Counted from the stretch's first letter, positions 1 to 8,290 are shown. The stretch is DNA of 41,174 nucleotides from Treponema sp. (GCA_004294945.1 SHOL01000004.1:1-41174), one strand, 5' to 3'. Notes: generated by a model not told the origin, from the letters alone. Numbers and translations: made by a program.

Positions 1-665
1 TCTCCGCTCCGGTCGAGACCGTCATCCGCCGGCGCAATGTCGACGGCTTGATCATCGGCGCCGAGCAGCTCGATCCCGCCATCACAAGCCGGTTGATCGA
101 AGAGGAGATACCTTTCGTGTTCATCGGGCGCAATGCCCAGATACAGCATTATTCCGTCGATGTCGACAACAAGGGCGGGAGCGATCGTCTGGTTTCGCAC
201 ATGATCGGGGAAGGGTACCGGAAGATCGTCTGCCTTTCAGGACCTGCTTCCTATCTGTATACGCAAGAGCGCGTCGAAGGCTACCGGAGCGCCCTTGCGC
301 GAGCCGGCATCGCCTGGAATGCCGTCGAGTACACCTCGTACAGCATAGAGGCGACCCGGGACATGATGGCCCGCATAATCTCGCTGTATCCCGACATGGA
401 CGCCCTGTACGTAACTGCAGGCGGCGACTTTCTGCTGGACTGCATCGACCTTCTGCGCCTGTCGGCCATCGATCTGCACAAATTCGGCATCGGAACCTTC
501 GACGATTACCGCTTCTTTGATTACCTGTCCCTGCCTATATGCACTATCCGGCAGCCGCTGAAGGACATCGGTTCGAAAGCGGCCGAGCTTCTTTTTACGT
601 TTTTATCCGGCTCTGTCCCGGAACAGATGAATTACATTCTTGACGTTGAACTGGTCTTGCGCTGA
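1..665 (+). CDS. LacI-family transcriptional regulator, C-terminal sugar-binding part (5' end outside window)
   Basis: The frame is open from base 3, so the gene starts before the window and only about 220 C-terminal residues are present. They have the periplasmic-binding-protein fold of LacI/GalR regulators: a VDGLIIGA strand, a segment with VDVDNKGGSDRLVSHM (start of the second subdomain), GYRKIVCLSG, ERVEGYRSAL, a middle strand ending in YVTAGGDFLLD, and the closing FGIGTFDDYRFFDYL...ICTIRQPLKDIGSKAAELL element typical of the family. The DNA-binding helix-turn-helix is not in view. It is probably a sugar-responsive repressor; the ligand and target cannot be read from the sequence. A TTG at 48 is only an internal codon. 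Confidence 0.85.
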   Translation, partial: SAPVETVIRRRNVDGLIIGAEQLDPAITSRLIEEEIPFVFIGRNAQIQHYSVDVDNKGGSDRLVSHMIGEGYRKIVCLSGPASYLYTQERVEGYRSALARAGIAWNAVEYTSYSIEATRDMMARIISLYPDMDALYVTAGGDFLLDCIDLLRLSAIDLHKFGIGTFDDYRFFDYLSLPICTIRQPLKDIGSKAAELLFTFLSGSVPEQMNYILDVELVLR

Positions 666-706
666 ACCTGCCTGTTCCGGACGGTGCCAGGTTCGACTCC
701 GTTTTT
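664..706 (+). terminator. Possible weak terminator after the LacI-type gene
   Basis: Seven-base perfect arms (gaacctg 664-670, caggttc 688-694) overlap the stop codon and are followed after seven bases by a run of five T at 702-706. The loop is long, so this is only a weak candidate. Confidence 0.3.
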
Positions 707-807
707 GATGGAACAAAACTCCGATTTTCGCCTATAGTGTGACAAGGACGTCTCGATTGATGTGCTGGTATTGTCTTTGATTGCTGCTGCCTTATGGAGG
801 ATTGTTG

Positions 808-1419
808 ATGGACGTGTACATTAATCTGCTCGGTTATGCAGGCTCGTTTATTATACTGATTTCGCTTACCATGAAGTCAATCGTCAAGTTGCGCTGGATA
901 AATGCCGCAGGATCTCTGTTGTTTGTCATTTTTGCTTTTTTGACAAAATCGACACCGACGATTGTAATGAACATCGGTATTATTGTGATCGATCTCTGGT
1001 ATGTGTTCAAAATATCAAAGGTAAAGGCTGATTACCGGCTGGTAAAAGCCGAACGCGGAAGCGCATTCCTTGATTTTTTCTATGAACTGCACCGGAAAGA
1101 AATTGTCGGGATTTTTGGCGAAGACTCCTTTGCTGAAGCCCGCGGGTTTTCTTATTTTGTGTGCAACGGCGAAATAGCCGGACTGTTTGCCTGGAAGGAA
1201 AACAGTCCGGCTGAATGTCAGATTCTTATTGATTTTGTGACGCCCCGCTACCGGGATACCAAGATAGGCCGCTATTTTTTCGACCGGCAACTGCCGCTGT
1301 TCCGCGAAAAGGGTTATATCCGCTTTGTCTACAACAACGTTGGCGCAGCACACTGGAAATATCTTTCAAAAATCGGTTTCCGGGAAACCAGCATCGGCTC
1401 ATTCGAAAAGGAAATATAG
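808..1419 (+). CDS. Membrane-anchored GNAT-like acetyltransferase (YgjV-like N-terminus)
   Basis: A 203-residue protein. The ATG at 808 is chosen because GGAGG lies eight bases upstream; an in-frame TTG at 781 has no ribosome site. Residues 1-72 hold three hydrophobic helices (about 5-22, 32-47, 50-70) with the RWINAAGSLLF and PTIVMNIGIIVIDLWYVF pattern of YgjV-type inner membrane proteins. Residues about 75-203 look like a GNAT acyltransferase: a strand near FSYFVCNGEIAGLFAW, DFVTPRYRDTKIGRYFF in the place of the acetyl-CoA loop, and a final GAAHWKYLSKIGFRE helix-strand. The pyrophosphate loop is poorly conserved (TKIGRYF instead of Q/RxxGxG/A), so catalytic activity is not certain. The substrate is unknown. 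It stands alone between a regulator and a long non-coding stretch. Confidence 0.7.
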   Translation: MDVYINLLGYAGSFIILISLTMKSIVKLRWINAAGSLLFVIFAFLTKSTPTIVMNIGIIVIDLWYVFKISKVKADYRLVKAERGSAFLDFFYELHRKEIVGIFGEDSFAEARGFSYFVCNGEIAGLFAWKENSPAECQILIDFVTPRYRDTKIGRYFFDRQLPLFREKGYIRFVYNNVGAAHWKYLSKIGFRETSIGSFEKEI

Positions 1420-1517
1420 CCGGATCGAAAATCTAACCCGGTCGATGCACCCTGCGGGCGCTGTATCTTTCGCCCGTCCTTGCGCGCGACCTTCTTTTGT
1501 AAAATTGCCCAAAAGAG

Positions 1518-1550
1518 GCTCTTTCAAAACTCGGAAAGTTTTGAAAGAGC
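1518..1550. repeat. 14-bp perfect inverted repeat
   Basis: Arms gctctttcaaaact (1518-1531) and agttttgaaagagc (1537-1550) are separated by cggaa. The left arm is shared with the dispersed repeat; the right arm is an extra inverted copy of it. There is no T-run, so it is not a standard terminator. Confidence 0.85.
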
Positions 1551-1590
1551 AACCTTAGATGTACATGGAGAAAAATCACAAGTCATCGAG

Positions 1591-1623
1591 GCAATTTCAA
1601 AAATCAGTGATTTTTGTAATTGC
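1591..1623. repeat. Near-perfect hairpin of about 16 bp
   Basis: Six base pairs (gcaatt/aattgc), one T-T mismatch, then nine base pairs (caaaaatca/tgatttttg) close around a single G. It lies inside the 169-base interruption of the dispersed repeat. Confidence 0.75.
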
Positions 1624-1639
1624 AACAAATAATGTATGT

Positions 1640-1688
1640 GGAGTTCAACAGCAAGTCATTATATTATAAAGACTTGCTGTTGAACTCC
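1640..1688. repeat. 18-bp perfect inverted repeat with AT-rich loop
   Basis: Arms ggagttcaacagcaagtc (1640-1657) and gacttgctgttgaactcc (1671-1688) match perfectly around a 13-base loop made only of A and T. It could be a structured RNA, a protein-binding palindrome or the end of a small mobile element; nothing in the sequence decides. Confidence 0.85.
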
Positions 1689-1983
1689 AAGAGCTTCTTG
1701 CAAAAGTAACCGACTTTTGAAAACGGCTCAAATGGCAGTGTTTTTTCTGTCACCCAGAACACACCGAAAAAGATAATCATTGGTCAGATTGAGTTCGTGT
1801 TCCACTGAAACACTCCTTGCCCTTGAATCGCGGAGAAATCGGCTTTCTGTTATGTGGAGATCCGGAATCCCCGTAAAGAATCCGCGCCCTTTCGAAGATC
1901 CGTTTATCGCGCGGATGCGCGCACAGACACAAAGCTGCAAAGCCGCGAAGCCGCACAGCGATGGACTCTGAGCGCGCAAACCG

Positions 1984-2012
1984 GGGACAGAGTGCGGGTT
2001 TTCTGGTATATT
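1984..2012 (+). promoter_or_regulatory. Promoter of the RluA-type gene, leaderless layout
   Basis: The -10 box TATATT (2007-2012) ends seven bases before the ATG at 2020. A partial -35 (gggaca, 1984-1989) lies 17 bases upstream. Transcription would begin at or within a base of the start codon, and no Shine-Dalgarno sequence is present. Confidence 0.6.
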
Positions 2013-2019
2013 CGCGGGT

Positions 2020-2781
2020 ATGAAAAGAGTGGAACAATTTTCCGTGGTGTATCAGGATGAACATATAGTCGTGCTCAACAAGGCGTCAGGACTGCTCGTG
2101 GCGCAGGACCGCTGGGATCCGGAGGCGCCGAGGCTCGACGTGCTGGCGACGGCGGAGCTCTGCGGCGAAGGGGAGCGGCTGTACGCCGTACACCGCATCG
2201 ACAAGGACACGTCGGGACTTGTAATCTACGGCAGGACCGACAGCGCGCACCGCACACTCAGCATGGCCTTCGAAAACCGGGAGGTGGACAAGACCTACCA
2301 TGCGCTCGTCCACGGACGACCGGGCTGGGACACGCATGAAGTCGACGTGCCGCTGCGGGCCGACGGAGACGCGAAGCATCGCACGGTCCGGGACAAGCAC
2401 AAGGGAAAGGATGCAAAGACGCTGTTCACTGTTCTGGCGATTTGCGGACCGTACAGCTGGATCGAAGCGAAACCGATTACCGGGCGCACGCACCAGATTC
2501 GCGTGCACCTCCAGCTTTCAGACCTTACCATCGTGTGCGATCCCCTCTACGGCAACGGCGAGCCGCTTCTCCTTTCAAAGATCAAGCGCAAGTGGCAGGG
2601 CGACGAATTCACCGAACGCCCGCTTCTGGACCGGCTTGCCCTGCACGCGTACAAGATGCGCATCGCGCACCCGGCAACAGGCGAAATGATGGAGTTTACC
2701 GCGCCCTACCCCAAGGACCTCGACAGCACGCGCAAGCAGCTCGCAAAGCTTTACAAGGCAGATCCGCTGGAATCAGACTGA
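2020..2781 (+). CDS. RluA-family rRNA/tRNA pseudouridine synthase
   Basis: A 253-residue single-domain enzyme that isomerises uridine to pseudouridine in structured RNA. Catalytic motif II is HRIDKDTSGL at residues 58-67, with D61 as the nucleophilic aspartate. Other family signatures are the start VVYQDEHIVVLNKASGL, the KTYHALVHG strand around residue 91, and GRTHQIRVHLQ with LYGN near residue 185. There is no N-terminal S4 domain, and the length fits the short RluA/YlyB-like branch; the exact RNA target cannot be assigned. It is monocistronic: it has its own promoter and ends in a strong terminator. Confidence 0.9.
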   Translation: MKRVEQFSVVYQDEHIVVLNKASGLLVAQDRWDPEAPRLDVLATAELCGEGERLYAVHRIDKDTSGLVIYGRTDSAHRTLSMAFENREVDKTYHALVHGRPGWDTHEVDVPLRADGDAKHRTVRDKHKGKDAKTLFTVLAICGPYSWIEAKPITGRTHQIRVHLQLSDLTIVCDPLYGNGEPLLLSKIKRKWQGDEFTERPLLDRLALHAYKMRIAHPATGEMMEFTAPYPKDLDSTRKQLAKLYKADPLESD

Positions 2782-2809
2782 AGCGGGAAATCTTTTCGAC
2801 GGAAAGAAC

Positions 2810-2844
2810 GGCGAATCCGCAGGACTGCGGATTCGCCTTTTTTT
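2810..2844 (+). terminator. Strong Rho-independent terminator
   Basis: A 12-bp perfect GC-rich stem (ggcgaatccgca 2810-2821, tgcggattcgcc 2826-2837) with a GGAC loop is followed by seven T (2838-2844). It ends the pseudouridine synthase transcript. The same hairpin lies 65 bases past the stop of the opposing Rsm22-like gene and may also help to stop that transcript. Confidence 0.92.
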
Positions 2845-2902
2845 ATGCCCGGGAAGCACGCTCGGGACGGGTCCGATGTCGAATCAGGCCCGTGCGGGGT
2901 TC

Positions 2903-4762
2903 TTATTTAAGGCGGATTAGCAGGGCGCCGGTTTTCTGGTCAGTTTCCGCTTTCTTGTGCGCAGGACGGGGCACCGTCACGAAAGAACCAGAATCGAGGC
3001 CTTTGAGGTAATCGGCAGCCGCGTAGGTTCCCGTCAGCAGGACCATGCCCATTTCGGAGCAGCCGTAGCGTCCGGTGTAGAAGTCGGGCAGCTTGATGGG
3101 ATCGCTCGTGATGCGCACGGAAAGGTCCGGGAACATGCTCGAAAGCCGCGACATGACGAGCGACGGGGCTTCTGCGGAAACGGGAGCTTCGGCAGCATCC
3201 GGCAGGACTGCGGATTCAGGTTCGGCATCGGTGGCCGGCTCTTCAGCATGTTCGGTCCTTGTTGAGAAGACGAACGAGAGCGCAGCGCGGTCTTTGGAAA
3301 GGCCTGCATCCTCGGACAGTTTATGCAGTTTGGCAGGGGCGTCCACGGTGTCGAAGACGAAATGGCACCATTTCCCGTAACGGAGCCCCGGAAACGGGCA
3401 GGTTGTCTGATGGGGACAGGGAGCAACTGCTTCGAAGCCCGTCCGTATGAGCGAATCGCGGAGCAGGGAGACAAAGCGGCCGGCGCGCGGTACGCCCGGC
3501 TCAATGACGAGGATCGACGCGTTCCGGTCGGCATAGCTTGCAAGGGTTTCCGCATGGTGCTTGGCCTGGGCTTCCAGGGGAAGGGGATTGTCCCAGAACA
3601 GTTCGTTGAACATATTCGCGCTCGCGACCAGGGACACTTTCCGGCGGAGGGAAACCCCGCACTCGCCCTTGATGCGCACGATTTCCCAGGGTTCGTTCCC
3701 GGTTTTTGCCGCAAGCGCAAGGAAGAGTTCCTCGCCGGCAGCGAGCGCTCCCTGCGAAATGTCGACACAGTACCATAGAATCTTCTTTGCGCGCAGGTCG
3801 GGGCGCGCCATCCAGAGAGCAATCGGCAACGTCAGGGGGCCGGAACCCAGGTCTACCGCTGCGTCGCCGTCGTTAAGCTCAAGCGGTAGGGACGAAAAGA
3901 TGCGGGTCAGGCGCACGAGGTTCCACCACTGATAGTAGCGGATATAGGCACCAAGGACCGGCGGTTCGTTCATGTAGCCGACGCGGCGTTCGGAACGCTC
4001 GTCGGTCAGCTCGTGGGACAGTTCGCGTATGTCGTTCGGTAATCCCTGTATTTTTTTGCTGTCCATGGGGAATACCGACTGCACGATGTCGGGAAACGCT
4101 TCGAGCAGAGCTCTGGTTTCGCCCGGAAGCGTTCCGAACACCGGTATGCCCGCTCGCGGCGGAACAAAGGGCTTCCCCTTGTAGCCGCCTCCGGCAGAGG
4201 CACCCGTGCGGGGTCGGAAATCACCGGAGCGTTCGTTTGAGCGTTCACTAAAGCGTTCATTGCGGCGGTCGTCGCGGCGATCTCCAGACCGGCCTGAAGG
4301 CGGGCGGTCAGATCGCCCGTCCCAGCCGGAATCCTGACGGCCGCGGTATGGGCCACGCCCGTAAGGCTCGCGCCCTGCAGAATCGCTTCTATCCGTGCCT
4401 CGCTGTTCGCTTTGTTCGCGGGCAAAGAGGCGCTGGCTTTCGGCAAATTCGTTGTCGGCATGCGGATTTACCGGCCCGCGGCGGGCAGGACCCTGGCGGG
4501 CCTGACCTCTGCGAGCCGGGCCGCCGCGAGCCGGGCCGCCGCGATCCGGGCCGAAACGGCCGGTTCCGGGACTTCGGCGCGGAGAAGCGGGACCGCTGCC
4601 CGGGATACGCGGATCGGCTTTGTTGTCTGTGGATGCCTGGTCGGTTCGGGGCTTTTTCGCTCCGGGGCCTTCGTTGTTCTTCCTTTTTCTGGATGGACGG
4701 TTTTTTTTGGACAAGATATCCTCGTAGAACGGTTTGTTCTCTCCGTCGGGTTTGTCGGTCAT
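2903..4762 (-). CDS. Rsm22-like ribosomal methyltransferase with long RG-rich N-terminus
   Basis: A 619-residue protein. Residues 1-200 are disordered and rich in Arg, Gly, Pro and Ser (for example GPARGGPARRGQARQGPARR at 76-95). Residues about 205-500 match the Rsm22 family (PF09243) of small-subunit-ribosome-associated, SAM-dependent methyltransferase-like proteins: AVDLGSGPLTLPIALW at 302-317 is the SAM-binding loop, and C449, C455 and C466 in PCPHQTTCPF...WCHF are the cysteine set linked to Fe-S binding in the family. An Ala/Glu/Pro linker (about 505-545) leads to a small C-terminal domain. It is the last gene of the ptsI-der-merR operon, and its start overlaps the merR stop by four bases (ATGA). 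The RG tail is unusual for a bacterial homologue. Confidence 0.8.
   Translation of the reverse strand: MTDKPDGENKPFYEDILSKKNRPSRKRKNNEGPGAKKPRTDQASTDNKADPRIPGSGPASPRRSPGTGRFGPDRGGPARGGPARRGQARQGPARRGPVNPHADNEFAESQRLFAREQSEQRGTDRSDSAGREPYGRGPYRGRQDSGWDGRSDRPPSGRSGDRRDDRRNERFSERSNERSGDFRPRTGASAGGGYKGKPFVPPRAGIPVFGTLPGETRALLEAFPDIVQSVFPMDSKKIQGLPNDIRELSHELTDERSERRVGYMNEPPVLGAYIRYYQWWNLVRLTRIFSSLPLELNDGDAAVDLGSGPLTLPIALWMARPDLRAKKILWYCVDISQGALAAGEELFLALAAKTGNEPWEIVRIKGECGVSLRRKVSLVASANMFNELFWDNPLPLEAQAKHHAETLASYADRNASILVIEPGVPRAGRFVSLLRDSLIRTGFEAVAPCPHQTTCPFPGLRYGKWCHFVFDTVDAPAKLHKLSEDAGLSKDRAALSFVFSTRTEHAEEPATDAEPESAVLPDAAEAPVSAEAPSLVMSRLSSMFPDLSVRITSDPIKLPDFYTGRYGCSEMGMVLLTGTYAAADYLKGLDSGSFVTVPRPAHKKAETDQKTGALLIRLK
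4511..4555 (-). repeat. 15-bp tandem repeat inside the RG-rich region
   Basis: Two identical 15-base units (4511-4525, 4526-4540; gcgagccgggccgcc) and a third with three changes (4541-4555) encode the GGPAR-type repeats of the Rsm22-like protein. The unit length keeps the reading frame, so copy-number change would lengthen or shorten the tail. Confidence 0.85.
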
Positions 4763-5100
4763 GGCGTGTGTGTTTCTCCCTGTGAGCGCTCTTTGCGCAC
4801 GATAGTATAGAGGCGCATCAATTCGGCGCGGATTTCGTTGAGTTCCTGCCGGGCGCTCTGGGCTTTGACGTCGGTGAGTTCGGCAATGAGCCGCTCTCCG
4901 GCGCCTTCAAGTGTGTACTTTTTAACCTGTACAAGGTGTTTTACGCGGCGTATGAGTTCGATGTCGCGGGTGCGGTAGTACCTCCGGCCCTGATCGTCCT
5001 TGCGCGGGCGAATAAAGGGGACGACTTCCTCCCAGTACCGCAAGACGTGGGCTTTGAGTCCGGTGAGGCGTTCTGCTTCTCCGATCGAAAATTCAGGCAC
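4759..5100 (-). CDS. Small MerR-family transcriptional regulator
   Basis: A 113-residue protein starting at GTG 5100, with AGGA eight bases upstream. Residues 1-70 form the MerR winged helix-turn-helix: FSIGEAERLTGLKAHVLRYW (recognition helix), a wing with RRYYRTRDIELI, then VKHLVQVKKYTLEGA. The rest is a helix for dimerisation, and there is no ligand-binding domain and no cysteine, so a metal or redox sensor of the classic type is unlikely. It resembles the short MerR proteins encoded in housekeeping operons of many bacteria. It follows der by 45 bases and overlaps the next gene by four. The target is not known. Confidence 0.85.
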   Translation of the reverse strand: MPEFSIGEAERLTGLKAHVLRYWEEVVPFIRPRKDDQGRRYYRTRDIELIRRVKHLVQVKKYTLEGAGERLIAELTDVKAQSARQELNEIRAELMRLYTIVRKERSQGETHTP

Positions 5101-5145
5101 TGTGTTAATCCTGTCGAAACGATGGGCGAGGCGCGGTGCGGAGCG

Positions 5146-6549
5146 TCATGTCTCGCGGTTTTCCCATTTCTTGCGGCTGCCTTTGACTTCGAGTACGACG
5201 GGAATGCGGTCAAAACCGAGGTCCTTGCGGATGCGGTTCCGGATATAGGCAAGGTACGAATCGGTGACGGATTCGGGCCTGGTAGCGAATACGAGAAATT
5301 TGACGGGATTCGTCTGCGTCTGCACTATATACCGGATCTTGAATTTGTTCACCCTCCCCTGCGGGGGCGGCGTAGCGGTTACCCAGTCGTTCAGGGCCAT
5401 ATTGAGCGCCGAAGTTTCGATCTTGCGCGACAGCTGGCCGTACAGTTCGATTGCCATATTCAAAAGATCGTTGACACCGGAACCCTTGAGGGCGGAAACC
5501 GGAAGAACCGGGGCATAGTCCATGTGGGCGAACATGACTTTCATGTTGCGCTCCATTTCCTTGAAGGACGTGCGCTCCTTGTCGATGGTGTCCCATTTGT
5601 TGAGCACGAAGATGACGCCGAGTCCGTTGTCCGACGCATGCGCGATGATTTTTTTGTCCTGTTCGGCAAGTCCTTCGTTCGCGTCGATCATGTGGATGAC
5701 GATGTCGGCATGCTTGAGGGTTTTGATGGCACGATTGACGGAGTAGTACTCGATGTCTTCCTTGACGCGGCTTTTGCGCCGGATACCGGCGGTGTCGAGC
5801 ACTTGAAACTTGTGTCCCTTGTACTCGAAGGCCCCTTCGACGACGTCCCGGGTGGTGCCGGCTATGTTCGATACGATGGAAGCGTCGGTGCCGGTGAGGC
5901 GGTTCGAGAGCGTCGATTTGCCGGTGTTCGGCTTGCCGACGATGGCGATGCGAATGCGCTTCTCCTCTTCGCCTTCCTCGACGCGGCTGAAGTCGAGCCT
6001 GCCGGTTATTTCCTCGCCGAGTTCGAGGATGTTGTCGCCGTGCTCGGCGCTGATGAACAGTACTTTTTCAAAGCCGAAGCGGAGGTAGTTCCAGGAATCG
6101 GCTTCGCGCCTTCCGCCTTCGGTCTTGTTGACCGCGACGAGAAGTTTCGATGCGTAGGGCCTGAGGAGCTGGATGAACTCTTCGTCCTCCGCGGTGGGAA
6201 GGCCTGCTTCGAGCAGGAGGAGGATGAGGTCTGCCTTCTTGAGCGAGGAGATGGTTTTTTCGACAACCAGTTCGTCCATTTCGGCTTCGCGGGTTCCCGG
6301 AATGCGCTCCAGCTTGAAGCCGCCGGTGTCCATAACGCGCAGGGGTTTTCCGTTTACAAAGCAGGCATCCTCGATGGGATCGCGGGTGACGCCGGGGGTC
6401 GGGTCGGTAATGGCGCGGCGCTTGCGGAGGAGGCGGTTGAAAAGAGTCGATTTACCGACGTTCGGGCGGCCAACGATTACGACGAGCGGGAGGTTCCGGT
6501 ACGTCTTTTCTTCGTCGAATTCAGGGACGATATCTTCGGTGTCATTCAT
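5146..6549 (-). CDS. der: Ribosome-assembly GTPase Der (EngA)
   Basis: A 467-residue protein with two tandem GTPase domains and a C-terminal KH-like domain, the family layout. It acts in 50S ribosomal subunit maturation. Domain 1 has the P-loop GRPNVGKST near residue 27, PGVTRDP and DTGG; domain 2 has GKPNTGKST near residue 206, AGTTRD, DTAGI and NKWD. The KH-like region (ALNDWVTATPPPQGRVNKFKIRYIVQ) follows. The start overlaps the ptsI stop by eight bases, so translation is probably coupled to ptsI. An open frame of 567 codons on the opposite strand is a by-product of codon bias. Confidence 0.96.
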   Translation of the reverse strand: MNDTEDIVPEFDEEKTYRNLPLVVIVGRPNVGKSTLFNRLLRKRRAITDPTPGVTRDPIEDACFVNGKPLRVMDTGGFKLERIPGTREAEMDELVVEKTISSLKKADLILLLLEAGLPTAEDEEFIQLLRPYASKLLVAVNKTEGGRREADSWNYLRFGFEKVLFISAEHGDNILELGEEITGRLDFSRVEEGEEEKRIRIAIVGKPNTGKSTLSNRLTGTDASIVSNIAGTTRDVVEGAFEYKGHKFQVLDTAGIRRKSRVKEDIEYYSVNRAIKTLKHADIVIHMIDANEGLAEQDKKIIAHASDNGLGVIFVLNKWDTIDKERTSFKEMERNMKVMFAHMDYAPVLPVSALKGSGVNDLLNMAIELYGQLSRKIETSALNMALNDWVTATPPPQGRVNKFKIRYIVQTQTNPVKFLVFATRPESVTDSYLAYIRNRIRKDLGFDRIPVVLEVKGSRKKWENRET

Positions 6550-8290
6550 AGGTTTTCAGTTTTTCCTGTACGAGTTTCCGGATTTCGCGCGCGGCGGACA
6601 GTTCCATCGCGGCTTCGGCAATTTCTTGGGCATCGGTAAGGGTTACGCTCCGGACGAGTTCCTTGATCTGCATGACCAGCGAGGGCGACATGCTGAAGCT
6701 TCTGAGGCCCAGACCCATCAGCAGCAGCACCGAGGCAGGGTCTCCGGCCATTTCGCCGCACATGGACACTTCCGTACCCGTTTTTTTCCCTGCGTCTATC
6801 GTCTGCTTGATCAGGCGCAGAACTGCCGGATTGAAGCCGTCGAAAAGATGGGCTACTTTGGGGTTCTCCCGGTCGACGGCCATGGTGTACTGGATCAGGT
6901 CGTTCGTTCCGATCGACATAAAATCGGCTTTCTTGGCGAGCAGATCGGCACAGACTGCGGCAGCGGGGATTTCGATCATGACGCCTGCCTTGACCTCGGC
7001 GTTGAACGGGATGCCCGCTGCGGATAAATCCGATTTGGCTTCTTCGAGTACGTCGAGGGCCGCGTCGAGCTCTTCCACATTCGAGATCATGGGGAACATG
7101 ATCCTGACGTCCCCGAAAGCGGTTGCGCGCAGGATTGCCCGCAGCTGCTCCTTGAACATGTCCCGGCGGTCCAGGCAAAAGCGGACCGCGCGCCAGCCAA
7201 GCAGGGGGTTTTTTTCATCGAGCTCGATCTGTTCGCCGATCATCTTGTCGGCGCCGGCGTCGAGGGTTCGGATTATTACAGGCGCCCCGTTCATGCGCGA
7301 GGCAACTTCGCGATATGCTTCGAACTGGGTTTCTTCGTCCGGGAGATCCTCTTCTCCAAGGAACAGGAACTCCGAACGGAACAGGCCGATGCCCTCTCCG
7401 CCTTCTATCAGCGACTGTTCTGCGTCTGCGACTCCGGCGATGTTGCACCGAAGCGTCATTGCCGCTCCGTCGCGAGTTTCAGCTTTTGCCGAAAGAAGAA
7501 AGTCCCTGTCGGCCGCGGATGCGGCGAGCTTGCGTTCGGCGGCCAAGGAACGCTGCCGGTAGGCCTCGTATACATCTTTGGCAGGCTCTGAAATGACCAG
7601 ACCGTCGTTTGCGTCCAGGATGATTTCTTCGCCGTCGACCAGGCGCGCAAGGATGCCCCGGACGCCCATGACGGCGGGGATGCGCCAGGAACGGGCGAGT
7701 ATGGCGACATGGCTTGTCGCGCCGCCTTCTTCGAGGATGATGCCGGTGATGCCCGAGTCTCGGAGGGACAGAGCCTCCGACGGCTTGAGGTTGCGGGCAA
7801 CCAGGATGGTTCCGGGCGGAACGAAGCGGCTTCCGGCATTGCCTGAGCGGGCGCCGGGTTTTTCCTGCAAGAGGTGGCCCATGACGCGGCCGAAGGCGTC
7901 TTCAATGTCGACTGCGCGCTCGGCAAGATAGGAGTCGCCGGTCGAACGGAGGATGGACACGGATTCGTCAACCTTGGTCTGCAGGGCGGACTCGATATTT
8001 ACAAGGTTTGATTCCATCGTTTTGCGGATCTGGGGAATGAATTCAGGATCTGAAAGCATCATCAGATGTGCGTCGAGAATTTCGGTCTGTTCCTTGTTCC
8101 GTTCGTCCCGTATCAGGGATATTTCTTTTCGGGACACTTCCAGCGCAGACTGAAAACGCTGCCATTCCCGGTCTATGTCCTTTGCGGCTATTCCGTATCT
8201 GGGAACGGAAACGGGAAGTTCGTCCGCAAGGCAGAACACCGGACCGATGACGATTCCGCGGGAAGCCGATAATCCTTCGAACTTGATCAC
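6542..8290 (-). CDS. ptsI: Phosphoenolpyruvate-protein phosphotransferase (PTS enzyme I)
   Basis: A 582-residue protein from GTG 8290. Enzyme I takes phosphate from PEP and passes it to HPr in the cytoplasm. The N-terminal domain begins with GLSASRGIVIGP; the swivelling domain carries the phosphorylated histidine in GGATSHVAILAR (H194). The PEP-binding barrel has the expected arginine, MFPM and metal-binding signatures (MIEIPAAA, FMSIGTNDLIQY) and the MCGEMAGD cysteine motif near the C-terminus. The GTG is chosen because a -10 box TATAGT lies exactly six bases upstream and homology starts at residue 4; 21 upstream in-frame codons would lie beyond the promoter. No ptsH or enzyme II gene is in the window, so its role here may be partly regulatory. 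Confidence 0.93.
   Translation of the reverse strand: MIKFEGLSASRGIVIGPVFCLADELPVSVPRYGIAAKDIDREWQRFQSALEVSRKEISLIRDERNKEQTEILDAHLMMLSDPEFIPQIRKTMESNLVNIESALQTKVDESVSILRSTGDSYLAERAVDIEDAFGRVMGHLLQEKPGARSGNAGSRFVPPGTILVARNLKPSEALSLRDSGITGIILEEGGATSHVAILARSWRIPAVMGVRGILARLVDGEEIILDANDGLVISEPAKDVYEAYRQRSLAAERKLAASAADRDFLLSAKAETRDGAAMTLRCNIAGVADAEQSLIEGGEGIGLFRSEFLFLGEEDLPDEETQFEAYREVASRMNGAPVIIRTLDAGADKMIGEQIELDEKNPLLGWRAVRFCLDRRDMFKEQLRAILRATAFGDVRIMFPMISNVEELDAALDVLEEAKSDLSAAGIPFNAEVKAGVMIEIPAAAVCADLLAKKADFMSIGTNDLIQYTMAVDRENPKVAHLFDGFNPAVLRLIKQTIDAGKKTGTEVSMCGEMAGDPASVLLLMGLGLRSFSMSPSLVMQIKELVRSVTLTDAQEIAEAAMELSAAREIRKLVQEKLKTYE

Larger units (their letters stand above)
1515..1729. repeat. 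Dispersed palindromic repeat, copy 1 (interrupted)
   Basis: The left half at 1515-1534 (gaggctctttcaaaactcgg) is a perfect reverse-complement match to 35878-35897. The right half at 1704-1729 matches the reverse complement of 35846-35871 at 25 of 26 bases. In the second copy the halves are six bases apart; here they are separated by 169 bases (1535-1703). The two halves are imperfect inverted copies of each other, so the intact element is a palindrome of about 52 bp. Confidence 0.8.
1420..2019. other. 600-base intergenic stretch rich in inverted repeats
   Basis: No credible gene is present; the short open frames on both strands lack ribosome sites and recognisable protein features. The left part (1511-1730) contains the two halves of a dispersed palindromic repeat plus three other strong inverted repeats, listed separately. 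The right part (about 1740-1980) shows nothing recognisable apart from the promoter of the downstream pseudouridine synthase gene. Confidence 0.7.

Noticed and set aside
1854-2060. Small open frames before the pseudouridine synthase gene
   Set aside because: No ribosome site, no hydrophobic or domain pattern, and overlap with the promoter and the real start codon.
4936-6639. Open frame of 567 codons on the plus strand opposite der
   Set aside because: It mirrors a certain GTPase gene, has no recognisable domain or ribosome site, and comes from the codon bias of the coding strand.
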